A stretch of 64,000 nt of DNA. It comes from Aureimonas altamirensis. Lineage in GTDB: Bacteria; Pseudomonadota; Alphaproteobacteria; Rhizobiales; Rhizobiaceae. The DNA lies in contig NZ_JAMQCO010000005.1 of NCBI RefSeq assembly GCF_023702225.1, positions 1 to 64,000 on the forward strand, in the 5' to 3' direction. The position numbers and the translations under genes are program-made. Under the pieces are notes generated by a model. It had not been told where the DNA came from, searched no databases, and saw only the letters and a program-made list of their open reading frames with translations. This document shows positions 54,410-63,148 of the stretch, piece by piece (the first letter of the stretch is position 1; each line of letters opens with the position of its first letter).

Positions 54410-54432
54410 ATATGCGTCATTACGACGCATAT
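54410..54432. promoter_or_regulatory. Inverted repeat upstream of the fnr-like gene
   Basis: ATATGCGTC (54410-54418) and GACGCATAT (54424-54432) are perfect inverted copies separated by ATTAC. The left arm is itself part of the palindrome CGCATATGCG (54407-54416). It lies 53-75 bp from the fnr-like start and about 210 bp from the outer membrane protein start, so either promoter could be the target. The rest of 54433-54641 shows only scattered YGCAAC repeats. Confidence 0.5.
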
Positions 54433-54641
54433 TCGCGCCGCTCGGGTAACGCAACGTTAATTACTGTTTCTCCGGGCGTACAACAACTTGTGTTTGTTAT
54501 GCAACACCCGGTCCTGATCTCCGAAACCCCACTATTTTCAACTGGCGGTTACCCCATTTAGTCGGTACGCAACACTCAAGAGTAACGGCCAAGCCTTCGG
54601 ACACACCGACAGGATCCGGCCACAGACAGGGGGGTTCTGTC

Positions 54642-55421
54642 ATGAACCGTTTCGCACTTCTTCTGGCTTCGGCCGCTTTCGTTACGCCCGCCGTGGCCGC
54701 GGACGTCATCTATGAAGAGCCGGCTCCGGCTCCGGTCGTCGCTTACGAGCCGGCCTTCACCTGGACCGGCTTCTACGTCGGTGGCCAGGCCGGCGTCGCC
54801 TTCAACCGCGACTCGGGCCTGTTCTCCACGGACTCGTCCTTCATCGGCTCCAGCGACGATGGCGAAGCTTCGTTCATCGGCGGTGGTCACGTCGGTTACG
54901 ACTACCAGATGGGCAACTTCCTCATCGGTGCGGTCGCCGACTTGAGCTACATCGACGCTTCGACGGCTTCGTCCTACACGCTGCCGGGTTCGGCGGTGGT
55001 TTACGGCGCGCAGCAGGACATCGACTATGTCGGTACCGTCCGCGCCAAGCTCGGCTACGCGGCTGACCGCATCGCCGTGTATGCCACGGGTGGTCTCGCC
55101 TACGGCGACACCAGCAACAACTACCTCGGCAGCAGCACCGCTACGCTGTCGGTCGGTGGCGCTGCTCCGGCCCTGTACAACGTCTCCGTCGAAGAAGACA
55201 CGGACGATGTCGGCTACTCCGTTGGCGCGGGCGTCGAGTATCTCGTGACGCAGAACTTCTCGTTCGGCGTCGAGTACCTCTACACCGACCTCGGCGACTC
55301 GAAGCTCGACGTCACCTACACGCCGGTTGCCGGTGGCACGGCCGGCAGCGTCACGACGACGTCGTCCTCGGACCTCGACTTCCACACCGTGTGGGCCAAG
55401 GCTTCGTTCCGCTTCAACTAA
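54642..55421 (+). CDS. Outer membrane beta-barrel protein (Omp25/31-like)
   Basis: A 259-residue protein with a signal peptide cut after PAVAA, then an acidic proline-rich linker (YEEPAPAPVVAYEPAF) and WTGFYVGGQAGVAF, the standard start of Omp25/Omp31-type eight-stranded barrels. Alternating strand patterns such as YVGTVRAKLGYAADRIAVYA and the end HTVWAKASFRFN fit a barrel. These proteins are abundant and stabilise the envelope. Codon use is biased to common C-ending codons, consistent with high expression. It has its own terminator. Confidence 0.9.
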   Translation: MNRFALLLASAAFVTPAVAADVIYEEPAPAPVVAYEPAFTWTGFYVGGQAGVAFNRDSGLFSTDSSFIGSSDDGEASFIGGGHVGYDYQMGNFLIGAVADLSYIDASTASSYTLPGSAVVYGAQQDIDYVGTVRAKLGYAADRIAVYATGGLAYGDTSNNYLGSSTATLSVGGAAPALYNVSVEEDTDDVGYSVGAGVEYLVTQNFSFGVEYLYTDLGDSKLDVTYTPVAGGTAGSVTTTSSSDLDFHTVWAKASFRFN

Positions 55422-55453
55422 GACGCGGAACGGCTGCAAGCAGCCAGGAAATG

Positions 55454-55489
55454 AAAAGGGGTTCCCGGGAAACCGGGAGCCCCTTTTTT
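55454..55489 (+). terminator. Rho-independent terminator of the outer membrane protein gene
   Basis: GGGGTTCCCGG pairs with CCGGGAGCCCC (one G-U pair) around a GAAA-type loop and is followed by TTTTTT. An A-run precedes the stem. It lies about 35 bp after the stop codon. Confidence 0.9.
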
Positions 55490-55590
55490 CGTGCCCTGCG
55501 GTCTGTGCCGGTGCCGGTCGGGCACATTGAACGGCCGTGGGTGATCCGGCATTGCGCAGCGTAGATGGAAAGACCCTATACACGCACGTC

Positions 55591-55622
55591 AAAAAGCCGG
55601 GCACAGAGGCTGCACCCGGCTT
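55591..55622 (-). terminator. Rho-independent terminator of rpsT
   Basis: On the minus strand AAGCCGGG and CCCGGCTT pair across a 13-base loop and the hairpin ends in TTTTT. It begins 29 bp after the rpsT stop codon. Confidence 0.8.
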
Positions 55623-55650
55623 ATCGTATTGGAGCGTAGTCGCTGCCGGA

Positions 55651-55920
55651 TCAGGCGGCGGCGACGGCCTTAACGCGGCTCGACAGACGCGAGATCTTGC
55701 GGGAAACGAGGTTCTTGTGGAACACGCCCTTCGAAGCGGCGCGGGCCAGTTCGGGCTCGCATGCCTTCAGGGCTGCCGTGGCGGCGGCCTTGTCGCCGGC
55801 GAGGATGGCTTCCTCGACCTTGCGGAGATAGGTGCGAACGCGCGAGCGGCGCGCCTTGTTGATAGCCGTCCGGCGCGCGATCTTCCGCGTAGCCTTCTTG
55901 GCCGAAGGGGTATTGGCCAT
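55651..55920 (-). CDS. rpsT: 30S ribosomal protein S20
   Basis: An 89-residue basic protein starting [20 protein letters not shown] and containing [14 protein letters not shown] and [16 protein letters not shown], all standard for S20, which binds 16S rRNA early in 30S assembly. The gene is downstream of mutM with a 194-bp gap for its promoter and leader. In many Hyphomicrobiales dnaA lies beside rpsT; here dnaA is about 45 kb away. Confidence 0.96.
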   Translation of the reverse strand: MANTPSAKKATRKIARRTAINKARRSRVRTYLRKVEEAILAGDKAAATAALKACEPELARAASKGVFHKNLVSRKISRLSSRVKAVAAA

Positions 55921-56114
55921 GTCGAAGTCTCTTTCTGTTGCCGCGCCCCGGCAGTGCCCGAAAGGCCATGCTGGCGCGCATGTCTGGATGTCGGTGATCC
56001 CGCATTGCAGCCCGAAGGTCGACAAAGAGGGACGGGGCCGCAACTCTCGTCGCGGCTGAACATGGCGCGCCTTATAGGGAAAACAGCGTTGAGCGTCAAC
56101 CGAGATTCAACGTC

Positions 56115-57011
56115 TCAGCGCTGGCAGACAGGGCAGAAGAACGTCGAGCGGCCCGACTGTACGATCCGGGCTATGGTGCCGCCGCAGTCTTTGTGTCGGC
56201 AAGGCTGCCCCTCGCGGTCGTAGGCGGCGAAAGCGTGCTGGAAATAGCCGAGGCTGCCGTCGGCCTGTCGGTAGTCCCGAAGCGAAGACCCGCCGGCCGC
56301 GATCGCGTCGGCAATGGTCTGGCGGATGTGGACGGTCAGGCGCTCCAGGCGCTCCGTCGGCCGGCCGGAAGCGCGGACCAGCGAGCCTGCGCCTCTGCGC
56401 GGCGACAGGCGCGCCCGCCACAGCGCCTCGCACACATAGATGTTGCCGAGCCCGGCAACGATCGTCTGGTCCAGCAGGGCGGCCTTCAGCGGCGCGGCCC
56501 GCCCGGCGAAGCGCAAGGCGAGGTAATCGGGCGAGAGCGCGTTGCCGGTCGGCTCGACGCCGAGGTTGCGGAACATCGGATCCTCGGCCATCCGGAGGCG
56601 CGTCGACAGGCGCATGAAGCCGAAACGGCGGGGATCGTTGTAGACGATGCTCGGCGCGGAGCCGTCGGGCCGTTCGAGATGGAGCGCGACATGATCGTGC
56701 AGGCGCGCCTGCGACCGCGGATGGTGGAACAGGCCGGGCGTATCCGCCTCGGCATGCGGCCATTCGATGCGGAAGGATCCCGACATTCCGAGATGCATGG
56801 CGAGGATGTCGTCGTTTTCCAGCTCGCACAGGAGGTACTTGGCGCGGCGCGACAGGGACAGGATGCGCTGGCCGGTGAGCCTTTCGGCAAAATCCCGATC
56901 GAAGGGGAAGCGCAGGTCGGCCCGGTTGAGCGCAACGGAGGCGATGGTTGCACCTTCCATGGCGGGGGCAAGCCCGCGGCGTACGGTTTCGACTTCCGGT
57001 AGTTCAGGCAT
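56115..57011 (-). CDS. mutM: Formamidopyrimidine-DNA glycosylase
   Basis: A 298-residue base-excision repair enzyme that removes 8-oxoguanine. The N-terminal catalytic proline and glutamate are in [14 protein letters not shown]. The helix-two-turn-helix segment includes [20 protein letters not shown], and the C-terminal zinc finger reads [10 protein letters not shown] with FFCPVCQR. It is divergent from ubiE (131 bp apart) and upstream of rpsT on the same strand. Confidence 0.95.
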   Translation of the reverse strand: MPELPEVETVRRGLAPAMEGATIASVALNRADLRFPFDRDFAERLTGQRILSLSRRAKYLLCELENDDILAMHLGMSGSFRIEWPHAEADTPGLFHHPRSQARLHDHVALHLERPDGSAPSIVYNDPRRFGFMRLSTRLRMAEDPMFRNLGVEPTGNALSPDYLALRFAGRAAPLKAALLDQTIVAGLGNIYVCEALWRARLSPRRGAGSLVRASGRPTERLERLTVHIRQTIADAIAAGGSSLRDYRQADGSLGYFQHAFAAYDREGQPCRHKDCGGTIARIVQSGRSTFFCPVCQR

Positions 57012-57142
57012 GGCCCTATCTGAGTTGGTGCCGACGCGGCTGTTTACGCGTTTCCCTTGGCGCGGGAAACGCTTTACAGCTTTCCGCGCGATCGGCCGGT
57101 CTCGAATCGACGGGCCGATCCCGAACCAGAAGGCTTTCGCTT

Positions 57143-57922
57143 ATGTCGCGCAACCGCATCACCGACGCCGATGGCATGGAAACCTCCTACGGCTTCGAGA
57201 CCGTATCCGGCAAGGCAGAGAAGCAGGCCCGGGTGGACGAGGTGTTCCACCGCGTCGCCAGCCGCTACGACCTGATGAACGACCTGATGTCCGGCGGCAT
57301 GCACCGCCTGTGGAAGGATGCGCTCGTCAACTGGCTGGCGCCGTCGCGCAGGCCGGGCTGGCGCTTCGTCGACGTGGCCGGCGGCACCGGCGACGTGGCC
57401 TTCCGTATCGTGGAGGCGTCGAGGCGCAATGCGGAAGGCACGGTGCTGGATATCAATGCCTCGATGCTCGGCGTCGGCGCGGAGCGCGCCGCCAGGCGCG
57501 GCCTCAAGGACAATCTGACCTTCGTGGAAGGAAACGCCGAAAACCTGTCCCTGCCCACAGCGGACTTCGACGCCTACACGATCGCCTTCGGCATCCGCAA
57601 CGTGCCGCGCATCGACCTTGCGCTGGCCGAGGCGTACCGTGTGCTCAAGCCGGGCGGACGGTTTATGTGCCTGGAATTCTCCGAGGTCGACCTCCCCGTG
57701 CTCGACAAGGTCTACGATGCCTGGTCCTTCCGCGCCATACCCGCCATCGGCGAGGCGGTGGCCAAGGATCGCGCATCCTACGCGTATCTCGTGGAGTCGA
57801 TCCGCAAGTTCCCCAACCAGGAGAATTTCGCGTCGCTGATCCGCGCCGCCGGATTCGAGCGCGTATCCTGGCGCAACCTGTCGGGTGGCATCGCCGCCAT
57901 CCATTCCGGCTGGAAGCTCTGA
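57143..57922 (+). CDS. ubiE: Ubiquinone/menaquinone C-methyltransferase
   Basis: A 259-residue SAM-dependent C-methyltransferase. It has [20 protein letters not shown], then [20 protein letters not shown], the SAM loop [15 protein letters not shown] and [17 protein letters not shown], as in UbiE. It methylates the benzoquinol ring in ubiquinone synthesis. The ATG at 57143 gives the family start; the frame runs 65 codons upstream by chance. ubiB follows after two bases. Confidence 0.94.
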   Translation: MSRNRITDADGMETSYGFETVSGKAEKQARVDEVFHRVASRYDLMNDLMSGGMHRLWKDALVNWLAPSRRPGWRFVDVAGGTGDVAFRIVEASRRNAEGTVLDINASMLGVGAERAARRGLKDNLTFVEGNAENLSLPTADFDAYTIAFGIRNVPRIDLALAEAYRVLKPGGRFMCLEFSEVDLPVLDKVYDAWSFRAIPAIGEAVAKDRASYAYLVESIRKFPNQENFASLIRAAGFERVSWRNLSGGIAAIHSGWKL

Positions 57923-57924
57923 CC

Positions 57925-59508
57925 TTGCTGAGTTCGCTTTACGGTATCGTGGCGCTGCTGCGCGCCGGCTGGGTGCTGATGCGCGAAGGCGTCGTCTCGG
58001 CCCTGCCGGCCGAAGGGCTGCCGCCCGGGCCGCGGCTCGCCCACCGCCTGGCCGGCCTCATGGCGCGGCGTTCGGCCCGGCGCAAGGCGCGCTCCGAACG
58101 CCTGTCGCAGGCGTTGAACCGGCTGGGCCCATCCTATGTCAAGCTCGGGCAGTTTCTTGCCACGCGGCCCGACATCGTGGGCCAGAGCCTGGCCTTGGAA
58201 CTCGGCCATCTGCAGGACAAGGTGCCCCCTTTCCCGACGGCGCAGGCCATCGCGACGATCGAGGCGTCGCTCGGCCGCACCATCGACGATCTTTTCCTGA
58301 CTTTCGGCGAGCCGGTCGGAGCGGCGTCCATCGCGCAGGTGCACAAGGCGCGCATCGCCGCACCGGACGGAGAGAGGGACGTGGCCGTAAAGGTCATCCG
58401 CCCCGGCGTCCGTGCCCGCTTCCGTCGCGAGTTGAACGCTTTCGCCTTCATCGCCAGGATGATGGAGCGTTTCGTGCGGTCGTCGCGGCGCCTGCGGCCC
58501 GTGGCCGTCGTCGAGACGCTGGCGCAAAGCACGCGGATCGAGATGGATCTCCGGCTCGAGGCCGCCGCCTCGTCCGAAATGGCCGAGAACATCCGCAACG
58601 ACCCCGGTTTCCGTGTCCCGACCGTCGACTGGGAGCGCACCGGCCGCGACGTTCTGACGATGGAGTGGATCGACGGCATCAAGATGAGCGACGTCGCCGG
58701 CGTCGCCGCGGCGGGGCACGACCTGAAGGCGCTCGGCATCAATGTCGTGCAGAACTTCCTGCGCCAGTCCATGCGCGACGGCTTCTTCCACGCCGACATG
58801 CACCAGGGAAACCTCTTCGTCGCGCCCGACGGAGCCATCGTGGCGGTCGATCTCGGCATCGTCGGCCGCCTGTCGTCGGACAGCCGGCGTTTTCTGGCGG
58901 AAATCCTGTACGGTTTCATCCGCCGGGATTATCGACGCGTCGCCGAAGTGCATTTCGAGGCCGGGTACGTGCCCCGCAACCAGGATGTCCTGTCCTTCGC
59001 GCAGGCGCTGCGCGCCATCGGCGAGCCGATCCATGGCCAGCCGGCGGAGACCATATCCATGGGGCACCTGCTGACCCTGCTCTTCGAGGTGACGGAACTG
59101 TTCGACATGCGCACCCGGCCCGAACTGGTGCTGCTGCAGAAGACGATGGTGGTCGTGGAAGGCGTCGCCCGCAGCTACGACCCGAAATTCAACATGTGGG
59201 AGGCCGCCGAGCCCGTCGTGTCCGACTATATCCGGGGCGAACTCGGCCCGACGGCCAAGCTGGCGGAATTGCGTGACGTGCTGGAGGCCGTCGTGAAGAT
59301 CGGCCGCAGGCTGCCCGACTATGCGGTCGGGCTGGAGGTTCTCGGCAAGCACCTGCCGGATCTGGTCGACAACGGCATCCGCATCAACGACGATTCCCTG
59401 CAGGAGCTGGCGCAGGATACCAAGGCCGGCATCCTGTTCGGGCATATCGCGCAGTGGGTAACGGCACTCGGCGTGGCGGTGATCGCCGCCAGCCTGCTTT
59501 TGGGGTAG
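57925..59508 (+). CDS. ubiB: Ubiquinone biosynthesis kinase-like protein UbiB
   Basis: A 527-residue ABC1/UbiB-family protein. Family marks are LNRLGPSYVKLGQFLATRPD (KxGQ motif), FGEPVGAASIAQVHKARI (Ala-rich nucleotide loop), FFHADMHQGNLFV and AIVAVDLGIVGRL. Two hydrophobic helices close the C-terminus (WVTALGVAVIAASLLLG). The best start is a TTG at 57925, two bases after the ubiE stop, since LYGIVALLRAGWVLMREG before the first ATG is conserved. It acts in coenzyme Q assembly. Confidence 0.91.
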   Translation: MLSSLYGIVALLRAGWVLMREGVVSALPAEGLPPGPRLAHRLAGLMARRSARRKARSERLSQALNRLGPSYVKLGQFLATRPDIVGQSLALELGHLQDKVPPFPTAQAIATIEASLGRTIDDLFLTFGEPVGAASIAQVHKARIAAPDGERDVAVKVIRPGVRARFRRELNAFAFIARMMERFVRSSRRLRPVAVVETLAQSTRIEMDLRLEAAASSEMAENIRNDPGFRVPTVDWERTGRDVLTMEWIDGIKMSDVAGVAAAGHDLKALGINVVQNFLRQSMRDGFFHADMHQGNLFVAPDGAIVAVDLGIVGRLSSDSRRFLAEILYGFIRRDYRRVAEVHFEAGYVPRNQDVLSFAQALRAIGEPIHGQPAETISMGHLLTLLFEVTELFDMRTRPELVLLQKTMVVVEGVARSYDPKFNMWEAAEPVVSDYIRGELGPTAKLAELRDVLEAVVKIGRRLPDYAVGLEVLGKHLPDLVDNGIRINDDSLQELAQDTKAGILFGHIAQWVTALGVAVIAASLLLG

Positions 59509-59512
59509 GGCG

Positions 59513-60733
59513 ATGGAGCGCACGCTCGCGGGAAAACGCATTCTCCTGATCATCGGCGGCGGTATCGCCGCCTACAAGGCGCTCGACCTCATCCGCCGCC
59601 TGCGGGAGCGTGGCGCCGCGGTGACGCCCATCCTGACGGCGGCCGGGGCGCAGTTCGTGACTCCGCTGGCCGTCGGCGCGCTGTCCGCCACGCGTGTCTA
59701 CGACGATCTATTCTCACGCGACGACGAGCAGGATGTCGGCCATATCCGGCTGGCGCGCGGAGCGGACCTGATCCTCGTCGCACCGGCGACCGCCGATCGC
59801 ATGGCGCAGATGGCCGCCGGCCTCGCGGGGGACCTCGCCGGCGCGGTTCTGCTGGCGGCGCGCTGCCCCATCCTGCTCGCCCCCGCCATGAACCCGGCCA
59901 TGTGGACGCACCCCGCCACCCGGCGTAGCGCAGCCTTGCTGGAAGGGGACGGCGTCTCCTTTGTGGGCCCAGAGCGCGGAGAAATGGCCGAGGCGGGCGA
60001 AAGCGGCCTCGGCCGCATGAGCGAACCGCCGGCCATCGTCTGCGCGGTTGAGGCGCGCCTGGCCGCGCAGGGCGGCGGCAAGCCGCTGTCGGGCCGCCGC
60101 GCCGTGGTGACCTCCGGCCCGACGCATGAACCGATCGACCCCGTCCGCTACATCGCAAACCGCTCGTCGGGGCGGCAGGGCCACGCCATGGCCGAGGCCT
60201 TGGCCGAGCTGGGCGCAGAGGTGACGCTGGTCTCCGGCCCGGTCGCCATCCTCGATCCGGCGGGGGTGCGCGTCGTGCGGGTGGAGACGGCCCGCCAGAT
60301 GCTGGCGGCGGTGGAGGCGGCGCTTCCGGCCGATATCGGCGTCTTCGTCGCCGCCGTCGCCGACTGGCGTGCTGCGGAAGAGGCGACCGACAAGATCAAG
60401 AAGCGCGTCGGAGGGGGCGCGCTTTCCCTGGCGCTGGCCGAGAACCCGGACATACTCGCCACGATTGCCCACGGCCCGAGCCGGCCGCGCCTGGTGGTCG
60501 GCTTCGCGGCCGAGACATCGGGCCTGATGGGCAATGCGCAGGCCAAGCTGCAACGCAAAGGCGCCGACATGATCGTTGCAAACGACGTGTCGGGCGAGGT
60601 GATGGGCGGCGCGGACAATCGTGTCCATCTGTTGACGCAAGCGGGTGTGGAAGACTGGCCCGAGCTGTCGAAGGCGGAGGTTGCCCGGCGGCTCGCGTCG
60701 CGGTTCGCCGCCATGCTGGGGGATATGGAATGA
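59513..60733 (+). CDS. coaBC: Phosphopantothenoylcysteine decarboxylase / synthetase
   Basis: A 406-residue bifunctional CoA enzyme. The N-terminal flavoprotein half ([37 protein letters not shown]) decarboxylates phosphopantothenoylcysteine. The C-terminal synthetase half starts about residue 190 ([39 protein letters not shown]). It begins 4 bp after ubiB and overlaps dut by four bases (ATGA). Confidence 0.95.
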   Translation: MERTLAGKRILLIIGGGIAAYKALDLIRRLRERGAAVTPILTAAGAQFVTPLAVGALSATRVYDDLFSRDDEQDVGHIRLARGADLILVAPATADRMAQMAAGLAGDLAGAVLLAARCPILLAPAMNPAMWTHPATRRSAALLEGDGVSFVGPERGEMAEAGESGLGRMSEPPAIVCAVEARLAAQGGGKPLSGRRAVVTSGPTHEPIDPVRYIANRSSGRQGHAMAEALAELGAEVTLVSGPVAILDPAGVRVVRVETARQMLAAVEAALPADIGVFVAAVADWRAAEEATDKIKKRVGGGALSLALAENPDILATIAHGPSRPRLVVGFAAETSGLMGNAQAKLQRKGADMIVANDVSGEVMGGADNRVHLLTQAGVEDWPELSKAEVARRLASRFAAMLGDME

Positions 60734-61176
60734 GCATCGACGTCAAGGTGAAGCGCCTGCCGCATGCCGCGGACATGCCGTTGCCGGCTTACGAGAGCGA
60801 CGGGGCGGCGGGCGCGGATCTGCGCGCAGCCGTCGCGGATGTGCTGGAGATACCGCCGATGGGCCGGGCTCTGGTGCCGACCGGGCTCTGCTTCGAGATA
60901 CCGGACGGATACGAGATGCAGGTCCGGCCGCGCTCGGGCCTTGCGGCCCGGCACGGGATAACCCTTCTCAACACGCCCGGCACGGTGGATAGCGACTATC
61001 GCGGCGAGGTAAAGGTGATCGTGATCAACCTCGGCGACACGGCGTTCGAAGTGCGGCGCGGCGAGCGGATCGCACAGGCCGTCGTGGCTCCGGTCACGCG
61101 GGCGCGCTACGCCGAGGTCGAGGATCTCGCGGAAACCTTGCGGGGGGCCGGCGGCTTCGGCTCGACGGGACGTTGA
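60730..61176 (+). CDS. dut: Deoxyuridine 5'-triphosphate nucleotidohydrolase
   Basis: A 148-residue trimeric dUTPase. All five motifs are visible: [39 protein letters not shown] and the arginine finger tail GGFGSTGR. It removes dUTP and supplies dUMP. The coaBC-dut coupling is common in Alphaproteobacteria. Confidence 0.96.
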   Translation: MSIDVKVKRLPHAADMPLPAYESDGAAGADLRAAVADVLEIPPMGRALVPTGLCFEIPDGYEMQVRPRSGLAARHGITLLNTPGTVDSDYRGEVKVIVINLGDTAFEVRRGERIAQAVVAPVTRARYAEVEDLAETLRGAGGFGSTGR

Positions 61177-61188
61177 GGGAGATGTTCG

Positions 61189-61950
61189 ATGAAAGCACAT
61201 GAATCGCATGTCGTATCGCAGTTCGGGCCGCAGGCGGCGGCTTACGTAGCGAGCGCCGTCCACGCTTCGGGCCCCGATCTGGAGGCCCTCGAGCGCGTTG
61301 TCGCCGAAAGGCGCCCCGCAAACGCCCTGGACCTCGGGACAGGTGGCGGGCACGTCGCCTATCTTCTCGCAGCCCATGCCGTTCAAGTGACGGCGGTGGA
61401 TCTGTCCGCCGAGATGCTGGCCGCCGTCGCGGCGACGGCGTCGGACAGGGGCCTCGGCAATCTCCAGACGGTGGAAAGTGCAGCCGAAACGCTGCCATTC
61501 GACGATGGCGCATTCGATTTCCTCGCCTGCCGCTATTCGGCCCATCACTGGGGCGATCTCGAAGCCGGCATCCGCCAGGCAAGGCGGGTCCTGAAATACG
61601 GAGCGCCGGCCGTTTTCATCGACACGGTCGCGGCCGGCTCGGCCCTGGCGGATACCCATTTGCAGGCAGTGGAGCTTCTGCGCGACACATCGCATGTGCG
61701 CGACTACAGCCCGGCGGAATGGATGGCGGTGCTGGCGCGCACGGGCTTTGCCGTGGAGGGCCTGCGCATGTTCCGGGTCCGCATGGACTTCAAGGTGTGG
61801 ATTGCACGGATGCGCACGCCGGACGAGAATGCCCGCGTCATCCGCACCCTTCAGGACGGCGCGTCGCAGGCCGTGCGACGGCATTTCGCCATCGAGGACG
61901 ACGGCTCCTTCATGTTGGACGTCATGATGGTCGAGGCCCGCGCCGCCTGA
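61189..61950 (+). CDS. Class I SAM-dependent methyltransferase
   Basis: A 253-residue protein. The SAM loop is ALDLGTGGGHVAYLLAAHAV, followed by VTAVDLSAEMLAAV and AAETLPFDDGAFDFLACRY, so the Rossmann fold of Methyltransf_11 enzymes is complete. The substrate is not evident; it resembles small-molecule methyltransferases of the UbiE/biotin type. It lies 12 bp after dut on the same strand with a GGGAG-type site before its ATG. Confidence 0.87.
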   Translation: MKAHESHVVSQFGPQAAAYVASAVHASGPDLEALERVVAERRPANALDLGTGGGHVAYLLAAHAVQVTAVDLSAEMLAAVAATASDRGLGNLQTVESAAETLPFDDGAFDFLACRYSAHHWGDLEAGIRQARRVLKYGAPAVFIDTVAAGSALADTHLQAVELLRDTSHVRDYSPAEWMAVLARTGFAVEGLRMFRVRMDFKVWIARMRTPDENARVIRTLQDGASQAVRRHFAIEDDGSFMLDVMMVEARAA

Positions 61951-62079
61951 ACAATTTGTTGCCGCCATGCGTTTGTCGGGCAGAATTTTCTCCGTCTCGT
62001 CGCCGTGGCGTGGTGCGGCAACCTCGCGCCGGAACCGCCGTGGCGGTTAGACTGGGCCATGAGCAAACGGGAGAGCACC

Positions 62080-63111
62080 ATGGACAAGACGGTCAACGAC
62101 CAGATCGCACGGACGCATGGACGCGGGCGTGTCTACGATTCCATTCTGGACACGATCGGCGATACGCCGCTGGTCCGGATCGACAAGTTCGCCCATGAGA
62201 AGGGCGTGAAGGCGAAGCTTCTCGCCAAGCTGGAATTCTTCAATCCGATCGCCTCCGTCAAGGACCGCATCGGCGTCGCCATGCTGGAAAAGCTCGAGGC
62301 CGATGGCGCCATCGAACCCGGCCGGACGGTTCTGGTGGAGCCGACATCCGGCAATACGGGCATCGCACTGGCTTTCGCGGCTGCGGCCAAGGGCTATCGC
62401 CTCATCCTGACCATGCCCGAGACGATGTCGCTGGAGCGGCGCAAGATGCTGCGCCTTCTGGGTGCGGACCTTGTCCTGACCGAGGGCGCCAAGGGCATGA
62501 AGGGGGCCATCGCCAAGGCCGAGGAGCTGAAGGCGGAGCTGCCCAATGCGGTGATCCCGCAGCAGTTCGAGAACCCGGCAAACCCGCAGATCCACCGCAT
62601 CACCACGGCTGAGGAAATCTGGAACGATACGGGCGGCAACGTCGACGTCCTCATATCGGGCATCGGCACGGGCGGCACCATCACCGGCGTCGGCCAGGTG
62701 CTCAAGGCCCGCAAGCCGGACGTGCGTGTCGTGGCGGTGGAGCCGGAGGCTTCGCCCGTCCTGTCGGGCGGCAACCCCGGCCCGCACAAGATCCAGGGCA
62801 TCGGCGCGGGCTTCGCGCCGCCGATCCTGGACAAGACCGTCTATGACGAGGTGGTGACAGTGTCCAATGACGACGCCTTCGAAAACGCCCGCCTTCTGGC
62901 GCGGATCGAGGGGATACCCGTGGGCATCTCGTCCGGCGCGGCGCTGACGGCCGCCGTCGAGGTGGGCCGCCGCCCCGAGAACGATGGGAAGACCATCGTC
63001 GTCATCATACCGTCCTTCGCCGAGCGGTATCTTTCGACGGCGCTGTTCGAGGGATTGGGCGACGAGGCGCCCGCGGCGCCCGCCGACCGCCCGGCCGGCG
63101 GCGCGATCTAG
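62080..63111 (+). CDS. cysK: Cysteine synthase A
   Basis: A 343-residue PLP enzyme that joins O-acetylserine and sulfide. The PLP lysine is Lys61 in [25 protein letters not shown] is the substrate loop and [15 protein letters not shown] the phosphate loop. The ATG at 62080 is chosen because GGGAGAG lies just before it; an ATG at 62059 is also possible. The C-terminus ends in an Ala-Pro rich tail, and the TAG stop lies inside a long palindrome. Confidence 0.93.
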   Translation: MDKTVNDQIARTHGRGRVYDSILDTIGDTPLVRIDKFAHEKGVKAKLLAKLEFFNPIASVKDRIGVAMLEKLEADGAIEPGRTVLVEPTSGNTGIALAFAAAAKGYRLILTMPETMSLERRKMLRLLGADLVLTEGAKGMKGAIAKAEELKAELPNAVIPQQFENPANPQIHRITTAEEIWNDTGGNVDVLISGIGTGGTITGVGQVLKARKPDVRVVAVEPEASPVLSGGNPGPHKIQGIGAGFAPPILDKTVYDEVVTVSNDDAFENARLLARIEGIPVGISSGAALTAAVEVGRRPENDGKTIVVIIPSFAERYLSTALFEGLGDEAPAAPADRPAGGAI

Positions 63112-63141
63112 AGCGTTTCCTGCTCATATGGAAACGCTCTA
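63109..63141. repeat. Perfect 12-bp inverted repeat, REP-like
   Basis: TAGAGCGTTTCC (63109-63120) and GGAAACGCTCTA (63130-63141) pair perfectly around a nine-base loop. The left arm contains the cysK stop codon, and the right arm ends 7 bp from the P450 stop. Elements with an AGAGCGTTT core are frequent between genes in Hyphomicrobiales. It could act as a two-way transcription stop or mRNA stabiliser for the convergent pair. No second copy was seen in this window. Confidence 0.75.
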
Positions 63142-63148
63142 AGGGCCA

